Assembly: GCA_002495065.1 (NCBI GenBank) | Contig: DADT01000022.1 | Coordinates: 23,730-67,185, forward strand | From: Methanoregula sp. UBA471 | Lineage (GTDB): Archaea; Halobacteriota; Methanomicrobia; Methanomicrobiales; Methanospirillaceae | Reading direction: 5' to 3' | Length of the DNA stretch: 43,456 bases | Part shown: piece by piece, positions 31,463-40,498 of the stretch | Numbering within the stretch: the first letter of the stretch is position 1 | Layout: the number at the start of each line of letters is the position of its first letter | The notes under the pieces: model-generated | Seen by the model: only the letters and a program-made list of their open reading frames with translations | Told to the model about the DNA's origin: nothing | Database searches by the model: none | Program-made: the position numbers and the translations under genes

Positions 31463-32782
31463 ATGTCAAAAATACTTGTGGTAGAAGATGAAGCCATCAT
31501 CCTGCTGCAGCTGGAAGAGATCCTGCATGCTACAGGGTACAACGTGGCAGGACTTGCTGCATCGGGAGAAGACGCTGTTGAAAAAGCACGTCGACTGAAA
31601 CCCGATCTTGTACTGATGGATATCGTAATGCCCGGCCGGATGAATGGCATCGAAGCCGCAAAAATAATAACCGAAGAACTGGACATACCGGTTGTTTTTG
31701 TAACATCCTATGCCGATGATACCATTATTGAAAAAGCAAAAAGTGTCAGGCCTTATGGATATATTGTAAAACCGTTTAATGAACTGGTGATCAAAGCTAC
31801 TGTCGAGGTTGCCTTGTTCCGTAAAACATCGGAACAAAAGGAACGGGATATGAAAAAGGGCGGGAGCAGGACGCCCGACAGTGAATCTGAATACCTCGCC
31901 CTCCCGGAAACCAAAACCGTACTCCTGAAAGATATCTTTTCTGATATTGTCCTGTTCCTGTATACCGATAATGATGTAAAAGAGCCCATATTCAAATTCG
32001 CGATAGAAGAAGGCATAAAAAAAGGAGGGCGTAATCTTTTCTCGTACTCCCGCTCCACGGTACAGAAATATTTTCTAAAAGAAATCCAGAAAAGAGAACT
32101 CTTCACTTACCGGATAAAAAGAAATGAAGTACATACCCTTCTGCCCATCCTGGAAAAGTGCACTGAATCGATGCATGAAATAAAAGGGGAGAAATCTTTG
32201 CATCTCCTGATAGATTTTTCAGAAACCGAAGAATCAGAAGATATAATCGCAGTTAAGAAATTGATCCTTTCAAAAAAAGAACAAGGTGTTCCCGTATCAG
32301 GGATCATTGCAATAAATATCGGGATGATCGATCATACCCGCATCCGGTTATTTGCCGAGGGTATATCAAAAATTATTGTATCAACGGGGAAAGAAACAAA
32401 CCTTTCTTTCTCTCATCAGACATTCCCTGTCGAATCGGTTTCCATCGTCCCGCAGGCAATTATCGAAGATGTAGTAAAAAAGTCACTGGAACTGGTTGTC
32501 CTCTCACTGCTCGATAAACCGATATCCGGCAATGACATTGTCCATGAAATCCATAACAGGTATAATGTACTGATCCCCCAGGCACGGGTTTACATGCTTC
32601 TCTACGATCTTGAGCAGAACGGGTACATGGAAATCAGGATGTCCGGAAAATCCAAGCTGTATTGCCCAACCGATAAGGGAAAAAAATACATCTCGCAAAA
32701 ATTGAATGACATTAAACTGGTTTTCAGGCACATATTGGGTGAGGGACTCAATGAGATCAAAGCTGATCGCACAAAAAATTAA
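31463..32782 (+). CDS. Response regulator: receiver-MEDS-PadR-like wHTH
   Basis: The 439-residue protein starts with an intact receiver (VVEDEA, phosphoacceptor Asp about 53 in LVLMDIVMP, FVTSYAD, and K in YIVKPF). A MEDS-like domain (about 150-310) is followed by a C-terminal winged helix resembling PadR (about 340-430, LSLLDKPISGNDIVHEI and PTDKGKKYI). MEDS was described from DcmR-type and methanogen regulators and is thought to sense C1-related or other small ligands. The likely job is to combine a phosphorylation input with ligand sensing and regulate transcription. ATG 31463 follows directly on the kinase stop. The three-part architecture is unusual, and the targets are unknown. Confidence 0.85.
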   Translation: MSKILVVEDEAIILLQLEEILHATGYNVAGLAASGEDAVEKARRLKPDLVLMDIVMPGRMNGIEAAKIITEELDIPVVFVTSYADDTIIEKAKSVRPYGYIVKPFNELVIKATVEVALFRKTSEQKERDMKKGGSRTPDSESEYLALPETKTVLLKDIFSDIVLFLYTDNDVKEPIFKFAIEEGIKKGGRNLFSYSRSTVQKYFLKEIQKRELFTYRIKRNEVHTLLPILEKCTESMHEIKGEKSLHLLIDFSETEESEDIIAVKKLILSKKEQGVPVSGIIAINIGMIDHTRIRLFAEGISKIIVSTGKETNLSFSHQTFPVESVSIVPQAIIEDVVKKSLELVVLSLLDKPISGNDIVHEIHNRYNVLIPQARVYMLLYDLEQNGYMEIRMSGKSKLYCPTDKGKKYISQKLNDIKLVFRHILGEGLNEIKADRTKN

Positions 32783-33950
32783 AAATTTCAGAATTCAGGA
32801 CCATTTTTTTAATACTGTCATCATGGCTTTTACCAATTCGTAAAAATCTTTGAAGTTTACCCGAAGAAATCTGAATATCCGGAAAACAATAATCCGATCG
32901 GTATTCTGTTTTTATGAAATAAACCGTGACCATGGATTTGCCTGACTCCTTTAAAAAAAGGGACCTCAATAGGGACAGAGTGTTTCCGATTTTAAAAATA
33001 GTACTGAAAAATCCGGATATAAGGATCTTTCTGCCAGGACAATCGGCCTTCCTTGGTGAACGCATCAGGGAGGAAAAAAACTACCCTGCGAATCTTGCCG
33101 CTGAACCAAGAACAGGGAAAAAATATGGGGATAGTCACATTTCAGCGACTAATTTCTTGTTTTAATGGACGCCCCCCTTGCGCCAGCCCTGCCCCCTTTG
33201 GGGACGGGGGCGCATGCGATTCATCTATATTACCGGTATTCTTGATTCCTGGTTATACAACGCCCTCGCAATGGGGCCCTATACAGTAACACTTTTCGAT
33301 CTGAATTTTGGAACAATATTCTGACTATATTTTCTCTCGTTATTTCCTTTACGAGATGGTAGTTAAAATGGCACTATACCCAAAATATAAAAATATGTTC
33401 GGACTTCCTTTCGAGGTAAGATTTGAGAATAAGAAGTTCGGAACGGAATTGCTGGATCTAACTCTGGAAAAAAACCCGATAAACCAGTGTAATCATCGAA
33501 CATATCCTTTCAAAATATGTATCAAAATCTGTTATTTAAGAAAGAACCTTTAAAAGACTCTATTCTATATCGAAACGGTGAGGATTATTCCGGTATATGG
33601 AAATTCTGAGTTTATAGTTAGTTCCGACAGAGGGATTGGTCGTATCTGGGAAAATTATCGTACATCGCAGGGCAATTTCCATTGTCAGAACGCAGTGATT
33701 TTTCAACGGAATGGGACAGGATGTCCGGTGAGCGGGTGTACACGGTGTGAAGCATCAGATTGTTTTTACGCAGATTTCATACACAGTTATCTGGGCTGTG
33801 CAAAAGGCGATTGATATTAATACAGAAAAGCCGGATGGATTGGTAAAAACCAGTCAGAGTGGTTATCACCGGACAAACGAGGAAATCTGAGCAAAATCCA
33901 CATAACCGCATCAAACGGTTTGACTTGGTAATACTGAAAAAAATCAGGCT
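32783..33950. other. Long region without confident genes
   Basis: About 1.17 kb between the response regulator and the chaperone operon. It has short frames only: 33368-33553 (MALYPKYKNMFGLPFEVRF..., 61 codons) and 33578-33814 from GTG (78 codons, with CPVSGCTRCEASDC near the end). Neither has a good ribosome-binding site or family resemblance; they may be remnants. A GC hairpin sits at 33180-33213. Confidence 0.4.
33180..33213. repeat. GC-rich hairpin related to the palindromic repeats
   Basis: GCGCC...GCCCCCTTTGGGGACGGGGGCGC can fold with nested stems (GCGCC/GGCGC outer, CCCC/GGGG inner). It is followed by GCGATTCATC, recalling the TTCATCGC after the hairpin at 31-66. It may be a diverged member of that family. 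Confidence 0.4.
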
Positions 33951-34118
33951 ATGACCGAAGTATGCAGCGGATTTGAAGAGTATCGGATAGAGCCCGGTGC
34001 ATTATCATACATGGTAAAGTTCCGGAGGCCCGGCAATTGCATGGAACGACTGACAGTTATTTCGAAGGAAGAAATCCGGAACCCGGGATTTGATAGACTG
34101 GCTTTATCATGGGGATGA
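33951..34118 (+). CDS. Possible 55-residue protein upstream of grpE
   Basis: The frame from ATG 33951 (MTEVCSGFEEYRIEPGALSY...) has ordinary codon use and ends 4 nt before the grpE ATG, as in a coupled operon. It is of unknown family. The ribosome-binding site is weak (CAGG). It could be a leader peptide or chance. Confidence 0.35.
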   Translation: MTEVCSGFEEYRIEPGALSYMVKFRRPGNCMERLTVISKEEIRNPGFDRLALSWG

Positions 34119-34122
34119 TGTG

Positions 34123-34632
34123 ATGGAGGACAGGGAAAAAATATCGGAAGAGATAGCACAATTAAAAAAAGATCTTGGTGAACACATGCGTCTTGCAGAA
34201 GAGCGACTCGACCGGTTGAAATACCTGCAGGCGGAATTCGACAATTATCGCAAGTGGTCTGAAAAAGACAAAGCGGCGATCATTGCACTGGCAAATGAGA
34301 ACCTTATTAAAGACCTTCTCGTTATTCTGGATGATTTCGACCAGGCTCTGCCTTCCCTGGAACAGGAAAAGAATAAGGAAGGTATGATGATGGTTCGAAA
34401 AAAAATGTTGAAAATTTTAAAGGAGTATGGTTTGCAACCCATCGAGTGCGAGGGAAAAAAATTTGATCCGCATTTCCATGAAGTGATCTGTACGGAGAGA
34501 TGCAATGAAGAAGAGAACACTATTCTCGAGGACCTTGGAAAAGGTTACCAGTTAAAAACGAAGGTCATCAGGCCGTCGAAAGTAAAGATTGCAGAACATG
34601 CTACTGAAAATGAAGGTGAAAACAATGGCTAA
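34123..34632 (+). CDS. grpE: GrpE nucleotide exchange factor
   Basis: The 169-residue cochaperone that releases ADP from DnaK. A long N-terminal coiled coil (REKISEEIAQLKKDLGEHMR onward) leads to LQAEFDNYRKW and NLIKDLLVILDDFDQAL, then the C-terminal beta domain with FDPHFHEVI, ILEDLGKGYQLK and VIRPSKVKIA. ATG 34123 is taken, with GGGGAT upstream; ATG 34090 is an in-frame alternative. The stop overlaps the dnaK start by 8 nt. Archaeal grpE-dnaK-dnaJ sets are thought to derive from bacteria. Confidence 0.95.
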   Translation: MEDREKISEEIAQLKKDLGEHMRLAEERLDRLKYLQAEFDNYRKWSEKDKAAIIALANENLIKDLLVILDDFDQALPSLEQEKNKEGMMMVRKKMLKILKEYGLQPIECEGKKFDPHFHEVICTERCNEEENTILEDLGKGYQLKTKVIRPSKVKIAEHATENEGENNG

Positions 34633-36508
34633 AGAGAAAATTATCGGAATTGACCTTGGTACTTCCAACAGTGAGGCTGCGGTAATGCTTGGCGGGAAAC
34701 CAACCATCATACCTTCAGCCGAAGGTGCAACGGTGGCAGGAAAGATGTTTCCGTCATATGTGGCGTTTACCGCGGATGGTCAGCTTCTGGTAGGTGAACC
34801 AGCCCGAAGACAGTCTGTGAGCAATCCTGAAGGAACCGTCACGGCTGCAAAGCGAAAGATGGGAACCGGTCATGTTTATCGGATCTATGGCAAGGAATAC
34901 ACTCCCCAGCAGATCTCAGCGTTCCTGCTGCAGAAGATAAAACGTGATGCCGAAGCTTTTCTGGGAGAACCGGTGACAAAAGCGGTGATTACTGTCCCGG
35001 CTTATTTCAACGATAACCAGAGAACAGCAACCAAGGATGCAGGCAAAATTGCGGGGCTTGATGTGGTAAGGCTCGTGAACGAACCCACTGCAGCGTCAAT
35101 GGCGTACGGCCTGGACCGCGGTGGAGAATACAAGATCCTTGTGTTTGATCTCGGTGGAGGCACTCTCGATGTGACCATAATGGAGTTCGGTGGCGGAACG
35201 TTTTCTGTGCTTGCTACGTCGGGTGACACCCAGCTGGGAGGCACCGATATGGACAATGCAGTATTCGAATGGATTGCCGACGAATTCAAAAAACTCGAAG
35301 GTGTCGATTTAAGAAATGATAAAATGGCAATCAACCGCCTGAAGGAAGCGGCAGAAAAAGCAAAGATTGAACTTTCAACAGTACTGGAAACTGAGATTAA
35401 CCTCCCCTATGCCACCGCTACCCAGACCGGTCCAAAACATCTCTCGATGAAACTGAGCCGTTCGAAATTAGAACAGCTGGTAGAACCAATTATCAAACGA
35501 TGCATCCATCCGTTTGAACAGGCTTTGAAGGATGCAAAACTGACAAAGGATGACATTCAGAAAGTAATCCTTGTCGGTGGTCCTACCCGGATGCCCATTG
35601 TTCAGAAATTTATCGAAGACCATATCGGAAAGAAGGTAGAGCGGGGGATCGATCCGATGGAATGCGTGGCGATCGGTGCAGCAATCCAGGGCGCTATCCT
35701 CGGTGGTGAGATCACCGACATGGTACTCCTTGATGTGACACCCCTGACCCTTGGCATCGAGACACTCGGGGGTGTCAGGACCCCGTTAATTGAAAGAAAT
35801 ACAACGATTCCTACCAAGAAAAGTCAGACATTCTCAACCGCAGCGGATTACCAGACATCAGTCACCATCCACGTGCTGCAGGGTGAACGCCCTATGGCAG
35901 GTGATAATGTGAGCCTCGGGCAGTTCAATCTCGTCGGTATTCCTCCCGCACCCCGGGGAGTCCCTCAGGTAGAGGTCTCCTTCGATATCGATGCATCGGG
36001 GATTCTGAACGTATCCGCAAAGGATCTCGGTACAGGAAAAGAACAGAAAATGACGATCACGGCTTCGACGAAACTTGGAGAGAGTGATGTCAAGAAGATG
36101 GTGAACGAAGCGAAACAGTATGAAGAACAGGATAAGCAGAAGAAAGAAGAAGTCGAGGTTCGCAACGCTGCAGATTCTTTGATGTATACCGCGGAAAAGA
36201 CAAAATCCGATCTTGCCGATAAACTTAGCTCAGATCTGGTCGATAAGCTGAACGCGGCAATCGTGGCTGTCAAGTCCGCTCTGGAAGGAAAGGATACTGC
36301 AAAGATCAAGTCAGAGACAGAAAAGCTCCAGAAAGTCCTTGGGGAGGCCGGGACTGCCGCATACCAGCAGGCTGCCCAGCGCCAGGCACAGGAGCAGGCC
36401 GGTTCGCAGGGGGGTGCTGCCGGGAGTGAACAAAATCGCCAGGAAGCGACCGGTCCTGGTGGAGAGAAGGTCGTCGACGCTGATTTTAAAGTCAAGGATG
36501 AAAAATAA
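34625..36508 (+). CDS. dnaK: DnaK (Hsp70) chaperone
   Basis: The 627-residue Hsp70. The ATPase domain has GIDLGTSNSEAAV (phosphate loop 1), VPAYFNDNQR, NEPTAASMAYGLD, LVFDLGGGTLDV and VILVGGPTRMP. The linker and substrate domain show VLLDVTPLTLGIET and QTSVTIHVLQGERPM. The helical lid ends in a Gln/Gly-rich tail and a C-terminal VVDADFKVKDEK. The tail is of the bacterial DnaK type that ends in an acidic motif. ATG 34625 is chosen, since it starts MAKEKIIGIDLG. The gene is co-transcribed with grpE and dnaJ. Confidence 0.97.
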   Translation: MAKEKIIGIDLGTSNSEAAVMLGGKPTIIPSAEGATVAGKMFPSYVAFTADGQLLVGEPARRQSVSNPEGTVTAAKRKMGTGHVYRIYGKEYTPQQISAFLLQKIKRDAEAFLGEPVTKAVITVPAYFNDNQRTATKDAGKIAGLDVVRLVNEPTAASMAYGLDRGGEYKILVFDLGGGTLDVTIMEFGGGTFSVLATSGDTQLGGTDMDNAVFEWIADEFKKLEGVDLRNDKMAINRLKEAAEKAKIELSTVLETEINLPYATATQTGPKHLSMKLSRSKLEQLVEPIIKRCIHPFEQALKDAKLTKDDIQKVILVGGPTRMPIVQKFIEDHIGKKVERGIDPMECVAIGAAIQGAILGGEITDMVLLDVTPLTLGIETLGGVRTPLIERNTTIPTKKSQTFSTAADYQTSVTIHVLQGERPMAGDNVSLGQFNLVGIPPAPRGVPQVEVSFDIDASGILNVSAKDLGTGKEQKMTITASTKLGESDVKKMVNEAKQYEEQDKQKKEEVEVRNAADSLMYTAEKTKSDLADKLSSDLVDKLNAAIVAVKSALEGKDTAKIKSETEKLQKVLGEAGTAAYQQAAQRQAQEQAGSQGGAAGSEQNRQEATGPGGEKVVDADFKVKDEK

Positions 36509-36526
36509 TCATTTTTCCAGGCACGT

Positions 36527-37582
36527 ATGGCAAAAGGGGATTACTATGAAGTCCTGGGCGTGAAAAAGGACGCGACGCAGGACGATCTGAAAAAGGCGTT
36601 CAGGCATCTTGCACGAAAATACCATCCGGACCTTAACAAAGGGAGTAAAGAGGCCGAGGAAAAATTCAAAGAGGTCAACGAAGCCTACCAGGTACTCTCC
36701 GATCCCCAGAAAAAATCGCAATACGATCAGGTAGGACATGCCGCATTCAAACCCGGTGATTTTACCGGGGCAAAAACTCCCAGCTATGATGATCTTTTCA
36801 GAGATTTTGGTCTTGGTGATATCTTCGACGCCTTTTCCACAGGTTCCAAAAGGACACGGCGCAGGGCCGGGGCAGATCTCCGGTACGATCTGGAAATCTC
36901 TCTTACCGACGCATTTTACGGCACGAAAAACACCGTTGCAGTCCCCCATGATATTGAGTGCGGAAACTGTCATGGCAGCGGTGCACAGCCCGGTTATGTG
37001 AGGACATGTCCCACCTGCAAAGGATCAGGAGAGATCAGAAGGGTTCAGAAAACCGGAAACCGTTCAACGATGAACATTGCCCAGTGCCCGGATTGTGGCG
37101 GCAGCGGGACTATCATTGAAAAACCCTGCGAAGTCTGTCATGGCAGAGGTACGATACAGAAAACACGAAGGATCGAAGTGACTATCCCACGGGGTGTAGA
37201 GGACGGGCAGTTCCTGAGAATTGCCGGCGAGGGAGAACCGGGTGAGAATCAGGGCCCTCCCGGAGATCTGTATGCCGTTGTGCATGTTAAAAAGCATGAC
37301 ATCTTTGATCGACAGGGTGCCGATCTCTATAGTACTGCTGTAATCAGCCTGGTAACAGCCCTTCTGGGAAGTGAGATCAACGTGCCGACGATTACGGGGA
37401 CCGCAGTTTTGAAAATTCCCCGCGGGACCCAGAGCCATACGCTCTTCCGTCTCCGGGAACAGGGTATGCCATACCTTAATTCCGACAACCGGGGAGATCT
37501 CCTCATAAGAGTGATGGTAAAAATTCCAGAAAAACTGACAAAAAAACAGGAGGACCTCATGAAAGAGGCTTTTATCGGTTAG
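36527..37582 (+). CDS. dnaJ: DnaJ (Hsp40) cochaperone
   Basis: The 351-residue type I J-protein has a J domain with the HPD tripeptide (ARKYHPDLNKG), only a short non-glycine-rich linker, a zinc domain with four CxxCxGxG motifs (CGNCHGSG, CPTCKGSG, CPDCGGSG, CEVCHGRG), and the C-terminal substrate domains (GDLYAVVHVKKHDIFDR). It delivers clients to DnaK and stimulates its ATPase. It begins 18 nt after dnaK. The weak G/F linker is a variation from bacterial DnaJ. Confidence 0.96.
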   Translation: MAKGDYYEVLGVKKDATQDDLKKAFRHLARKYHPDLNKGSKEAEEKFKEVNEAYQVLSDPQKKSQYDQVGHAAFKPGDFTGAKTPSYDDLFRDFGLGDIFDAFSTGSKRTRRRAGADLRYDLEISLTDAFYGTKNTVAVPHDIECGNCHGSGAQPGYVRTCPTCKGSGEIRRVQKTGNRSTMNIAQCPDCGGSGTIIEKPCEVCHGRGTIQKTRRIEVTIPRGVEDGQFLRIAGEGEPGENQGPPGDLYAVVHVKKHDIFDRQGADLYSTAVISLVTALLGSEINVPTITGTAVLKIPRGTQSHTLFRLREQGMPYLNSDNRGDLLIRVMVKIPEKLTKKQEDLMKEAFIG

Positions 37583-37653
37583 AGTGTAGTGTCGGGAAGG
37601 TGGTGTCTCCTTCCTGTCAGAAAATTGTGATGATGAAACAAGGAGAAAATAAC

Positions 37654-37848
37654 ATGCAGAAGATTGAAAGCAGCAAGAAGTATCAGAACGGGATCCAGAT
37701 TTTCTGGACAGAAGAGGGAAAAGAACTTACCGATTTTTTCCCCTATGAGGAACTGATAGACATGAAAATCAATGCACTTGACTTGTTGAATAATCCTGCC
37801 ATCTACATGATTGATGCAAAAAAGCACAGGATCGAGTCATCTGTATAA
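37654..37848 (+). CDS. Small protein of unknown function in chaperone operon
   Basis: A 64-residue acidic protein (MQKIESSKKYQNGIQIFW...) with no recognised family. ATG 37654 is chosen because AAGGAG lies 8 nt upstream. Longer in-frame starts exist at GTG 37600 and ATG 37630. Its position 71 nt after dnaJ on the same strand, and its normal codon use, support a real gene that is likely stress-induced. Confidence 0.65.
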   Translation: MQKIESSKKYQNGIQIFWTEEGKELTDFFPYEELIDMKINALDLLNNPAIYMIDAKKHRIESSV

Positions 37849-38032
37849 ACCATAAACAACAGGAGATCTATCCTGGTATGGTTTATTGGCGGGAGTTCCA
37901 GGCAAAGTACAAGAATCAGAATTATCCGGATACATTTCGCCCCGGAAATCCCGGAGATCAGGACAGCATCAGAAATTTTTTTTGATACGATTCGCACTAA
38001 CCGTTCAGAACGGTTCAAAGGAGATCGAAGAT

Positions 38033-38338
38033 ATGCCGGGAAAAAATGAAAAAAAGCACAGGTTTAAAAAAAATCCGTCTGATGACCTGAAAACGACGCT
38101 GATGAACAAATACAAAGATATGTTTGTCGATAAACTTACCCAACAGGATCTCAGGGAACTCCAGTTTTATCTGAAGAACCAGTTCGATGAAAAGCGCCAG
38201 CTCAATGCAGAATACAAGTTAAAATTTGAATCCCGGTTAAGACAGTATTTTCATGAAGAGGTCATGAGGCGTGAGATTATCAGTATCGAAACCCTTCTTG
38301 GACTTATGACGCCAGGAGATGTGAAACAACAGGAATAA
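38033..38338 (+). CDS. Unknown helical protein, 101 residues
   Basis: A highly charged, mostly alpha-helical protein. A Lys-rich N terminus (PGKNEKKHRFKKNP) leads to LKTTLMNKYKDMFVDKLTQQ, followed by a probable coiled coil (RELQFYLKNQFDEKRQ). The start ATG 38033 has AGGAGAT 8 nt upstream; the open frame extends upstream to 37886, but without signal. No family is recognised. It belongs by position to the stress-gene cluster between dnaJ and hsp20. Confidence 0.6.
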   Translation: MPGKNEKKHRFKKNPSDDLKTTLMNKYKDMFVDKLTQQDLRELQFYLKNQFDEKRQLNAEYKLKFESRLRQYFHEEVMRREIISIETLLGLMTPGDVKQQE

Positions 38339-38632
38339 ACCGATTTCATCATTTCAGAATTTGTTTCAAAAAATGTTTTTCGGGGAATAGTTGATAAAAT
38401 TCTCTTTGTAATACGCGTAATGGAAAAGGGATAGTGGGATTCGGGAAAAATCCCGGTAAAGTTCGTCGATACAAGAGAGCGGCGGAATTAGTAAAAAAAA
38501 TCATTTCGGACCATTGTCCCTTACCGCGTAAACTTCCCGGAATATCGTTAAAGAATTTCCCCGTTTAATGGTAACCACATCAGGTGCGGGAAAGTTCCAT
38601 CCACCGGGAAATTACGGAAGGGGGATACACAC

Positions 38633-39112
38633 GTGGTAAGATGGTACTACCGGTCGGTTTTTGATGAACTTGAGGAAATGAAACATTACATGGACTCTTT
38701 GTTTCACGAGATCTATGAGACCAATCCGACTGCACTGCTACCGGCAGCACATAGCACCAGCACGAAATTGTTACCAGCACAGCTGGATGATTTTCGTGTT
38801 GTTGTTACCGATCAAAGCGATGAGATAATCGTTATAGTGGATCTCATTGACGGTATCTCTAAAGAAGATATCACACTTTCCCTTGTCAACCCAAAGGCAC
38901 TCGAAATCTCCTGTGAACGCAAGGAAGAAAAAAAAGAGGAGAGAACGGGATATTATCTCCATGAGCGAAGTTTTGGGTCCATGACACGTTTCGTCCCGCT
39001 TCCAAAAGCAGTTACTGAAGACGGGTCGACTGCATCGTTCAGGAATGGTGTACTCGAAGTCCATCTCAGGAAATCCACAATAGACGGGAAGGGAAAAATT
39101 CTGATTGAGTAA
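38633..39112 (+). CDS. hsp20: Small heat-shock protein (Hsp20/alpha-crystallin)
   Basis: The 159-residue protein has a variable N-terminal arm (DELEEMKHYMDSLFHEIYE), a central alpha-crystallin domain (VVVTDQSDEIIVIVDLIDGI, then ISKEDITLSL and YYLHERSFGSMTRFVPLP), and the ending FRNGVLEVHLRK with GKGKILIE. Such proteins form large oligomers that hold unfolding clients for DnaK. The start is GTG 38633, with GGGGGAT upstream. About 290 bp precede it without a gene, so it may have its own promoter. Confidence 0.93.
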   Translation: MVRWYYRSVFDELEEMKHYMDSLFHEIYETNPTALLPAAHSTSTKLLPAQLDDFRVVVTDQSDEIIVIVDLIDGISKEDITLSLVNPKALEISCERKEEKKEERTGYYLHERSFGSMTRFVPLPKAVTEDGSTASFRNGVLEVHLRKSTIDGKGKILIE

Positions 39113-39239
39113 TTTTTTTGTCGTTTTCGCACCTGTTCTCCAGGACAGGAATGGACCGATGAGGAAAACAGGCAGGAAAACTGATTAACACAACGGCGTC
39201 AGAGTCAGGCAATCATTTTCAGATACGGGGGTAAAGAAC

Positions 39240-39557
39240 GTGGACAAATTTGAACAGATGATGAAGAACGTAAAGGGGATGTCCCCTGAAGAGCTGGTTG
39301 CGGCAGAGGAGAAATTCAAGGGTATGTGCAATTGCCCCGGTTGTCCGACGCATAATAAATGTGCGAAGAATGCAAAAGAACTGCTCTTCTGTATAACAGG
39401 CAAGAGTTTTATGTGCATTTCTGAAGATAAAGGCTGCATCTGCCCGAGTTGCCCGGTTGCAGCTGAATTCGGACTTAAGTATAAATCTTTCTGCCTTAAA
39501 GGGGCCGAGAAAGCCCAGCGTTATGAACATGCGTTATGGGGAACCAAGATGGTATAA
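39240..39557 (+). CDS. Cys-rich DUF2769-like protein
   Basis: The 105-residue protein has ten cysteines in patterns such as CNCPGCPTHNKC, LLFC, FMCIS and GCICPSCPV, plus KSFCLKGAEKAQR at the end. This fits DUF2769-type proteins found in methanogens and related anaerobes. The cysteines may bind a zinc or an iron-sulfur cluster; no activity is known to me. The start is GTG 39240 after GGGGG. It lies in the chaperone region, upstream of the ATP-cone gene. Confidence 0.8.
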   Translation: MDKFEQMMKNVKGMSPEELVAAEEKFKGMCNCPGCPTHNKCAKNAKELLFCITGKSFMCISEDKGCICPSCPVAAEFGLKYKSFCLKGAEKAQRYEHALWGTKMV

Positions 39558-39573
39558 GGAGATTGTGACAGGA

Positions 39574-39828
39574 ATGATCATGGTAAAAAAACGGGATGGC
39601 AGAAAAGAGCCATTCGTGCCTGAAAAAATTATCGTGAGCGCAATAAAATCCGGTTCACCTCCTGAGTATGCAAGGACCATTGCACAGGATATCGAAAGAA
39701 GCACAAAAGATGGTGCCACAACCCAGGAGATCAAGTCAAAGGTCCTCACCATGCTGAAATCCAAAAATCCGGAATGGGAGAGAAACTGGGTGGTTTACGA
39801 CACTGCGGTGAAAAAAAGGTCAGGTTGA
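39574..39828 (+). CDS. Stand-alone ATP-cone domain protein
   Basis: The 84-residue protein consists almost only of an ATP-cone: VKKRDGRKEPFVPEKIIVSA, then a helical core (DIERSTKDGATTQEIKSK) and a tail WVVYDTAVKKRSG. ATP-cones bind ATP/dATP as allosteric modules of ribonucleotide reductase and NrdR. Here no partner domain is attached. The start may be ATG 39574, ATG 39580 or GTG 39565. It could sense nucleotide state for the stress block; this is inference. Confidence 0.8.
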   Translation: MIMVKKRDGRKEPFVPEKIIVSAIKSGSPPEYARTIAQDIERSTKDGATTQEIKSKVLTMLKSKNPEWERNWVVYDTAVKKRSG

Positions 39829-39907
39829 CGGCGATAAACCAGGGCAAATCTTTCATTTAATAAAAATTTTCAAAAGTGAGATAAAAAACAGAGTGGAGAT
39901 GTCGTTC

Positions 39908-40498
39908 ATGGATAGTACTCAAGACAAAATTCCCGCGCTCGTCAAAGATCTGGCAGACAGGAATGAAGATGTACGGTGGGCTGCTGCCTACGCCCTTGCA
40001 CATATTGGCACACCTGCGGTGGATTCCCTAACCCGCGCTCTTGGCGACCGTGACAGCGTCGTAAGGCTGAGGGCAGCCTGGGCACTTGGACGGATCGGTG
40101 ATCCCCGCCCGACTGACCCGTTAATCGCACTGCTTCGCGACGGGGACTGGGCGGTAAGAATGCGGGCAGCCGAAGCGCTTGGGAATCTCCGGGCTCATAA
40201 GGCAACGGATGCGCTTATTCTCGCATTAAGAGATGAAAAAACCGATGTCAGAAGGCACGTGATTGCCGCACTTACGAGAATTGCCGATCCCGCCTCTGCT
40301 GACCGTCTCGGTGATCTATTGAAGGATGCCGACTGGCGGGTCCGCATGGGAGCTGCGCTTGCCCTATCGGCTATAGGAACCGAAAAGAGCCTGGATCTCC
40401 TCAAGGCAGCGACCTGTGATGAGAATGAATACGTCCAGAAAATTGCTCTTGCGGTGATGAATAAAAGAGAAGAGGGTTGCGAACCGGTAAAAAAATAA
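39908..40498 (+). CDS. HEAT-repeat (PBS-lyase type) protein
   Basis: The 196-residue protein is built of about six 31-residue HEAT-like repeats, with units such as DVRWAAAYALAHIGTPAVDS, VVRLRAAWALGRIGDPRPTD and AVRMRAAEALGNLRAHKATD. It is a protein-binding scaffold with no catalytic motif. ATG 39908 has GGAG 9 nt upstream; GTG 39893 and ATG 39899 are alternatives. It ends the stress-gene series on this strand. Confidence 0.88.
   Translation: MDSTQDKIPALVKDLADRNEDVRWAAAYALAHIGTPAVDSLTRALGDRDSVVRLRAAWALGRIGDPRPTDPLIALLRDGDWAVRMRAAEALGNLRAHKATDALILALRDEKTDVRRHVIAALTRIADPASADRLGDLLKDADWRVRMGAALALSAIGTEKSLDLLKAATCDENEYVQKIALAVMNKREEGCEPVKK

Noticed and set aside
33578..33814. 78-codon frame with CPVSGCTRCEASDC
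   Set aside because: The Cys pattern is suggestive of a metal site, but the start is a GTG without a ribosome-binding site and no family is recognised. It is kept only in the gap description.
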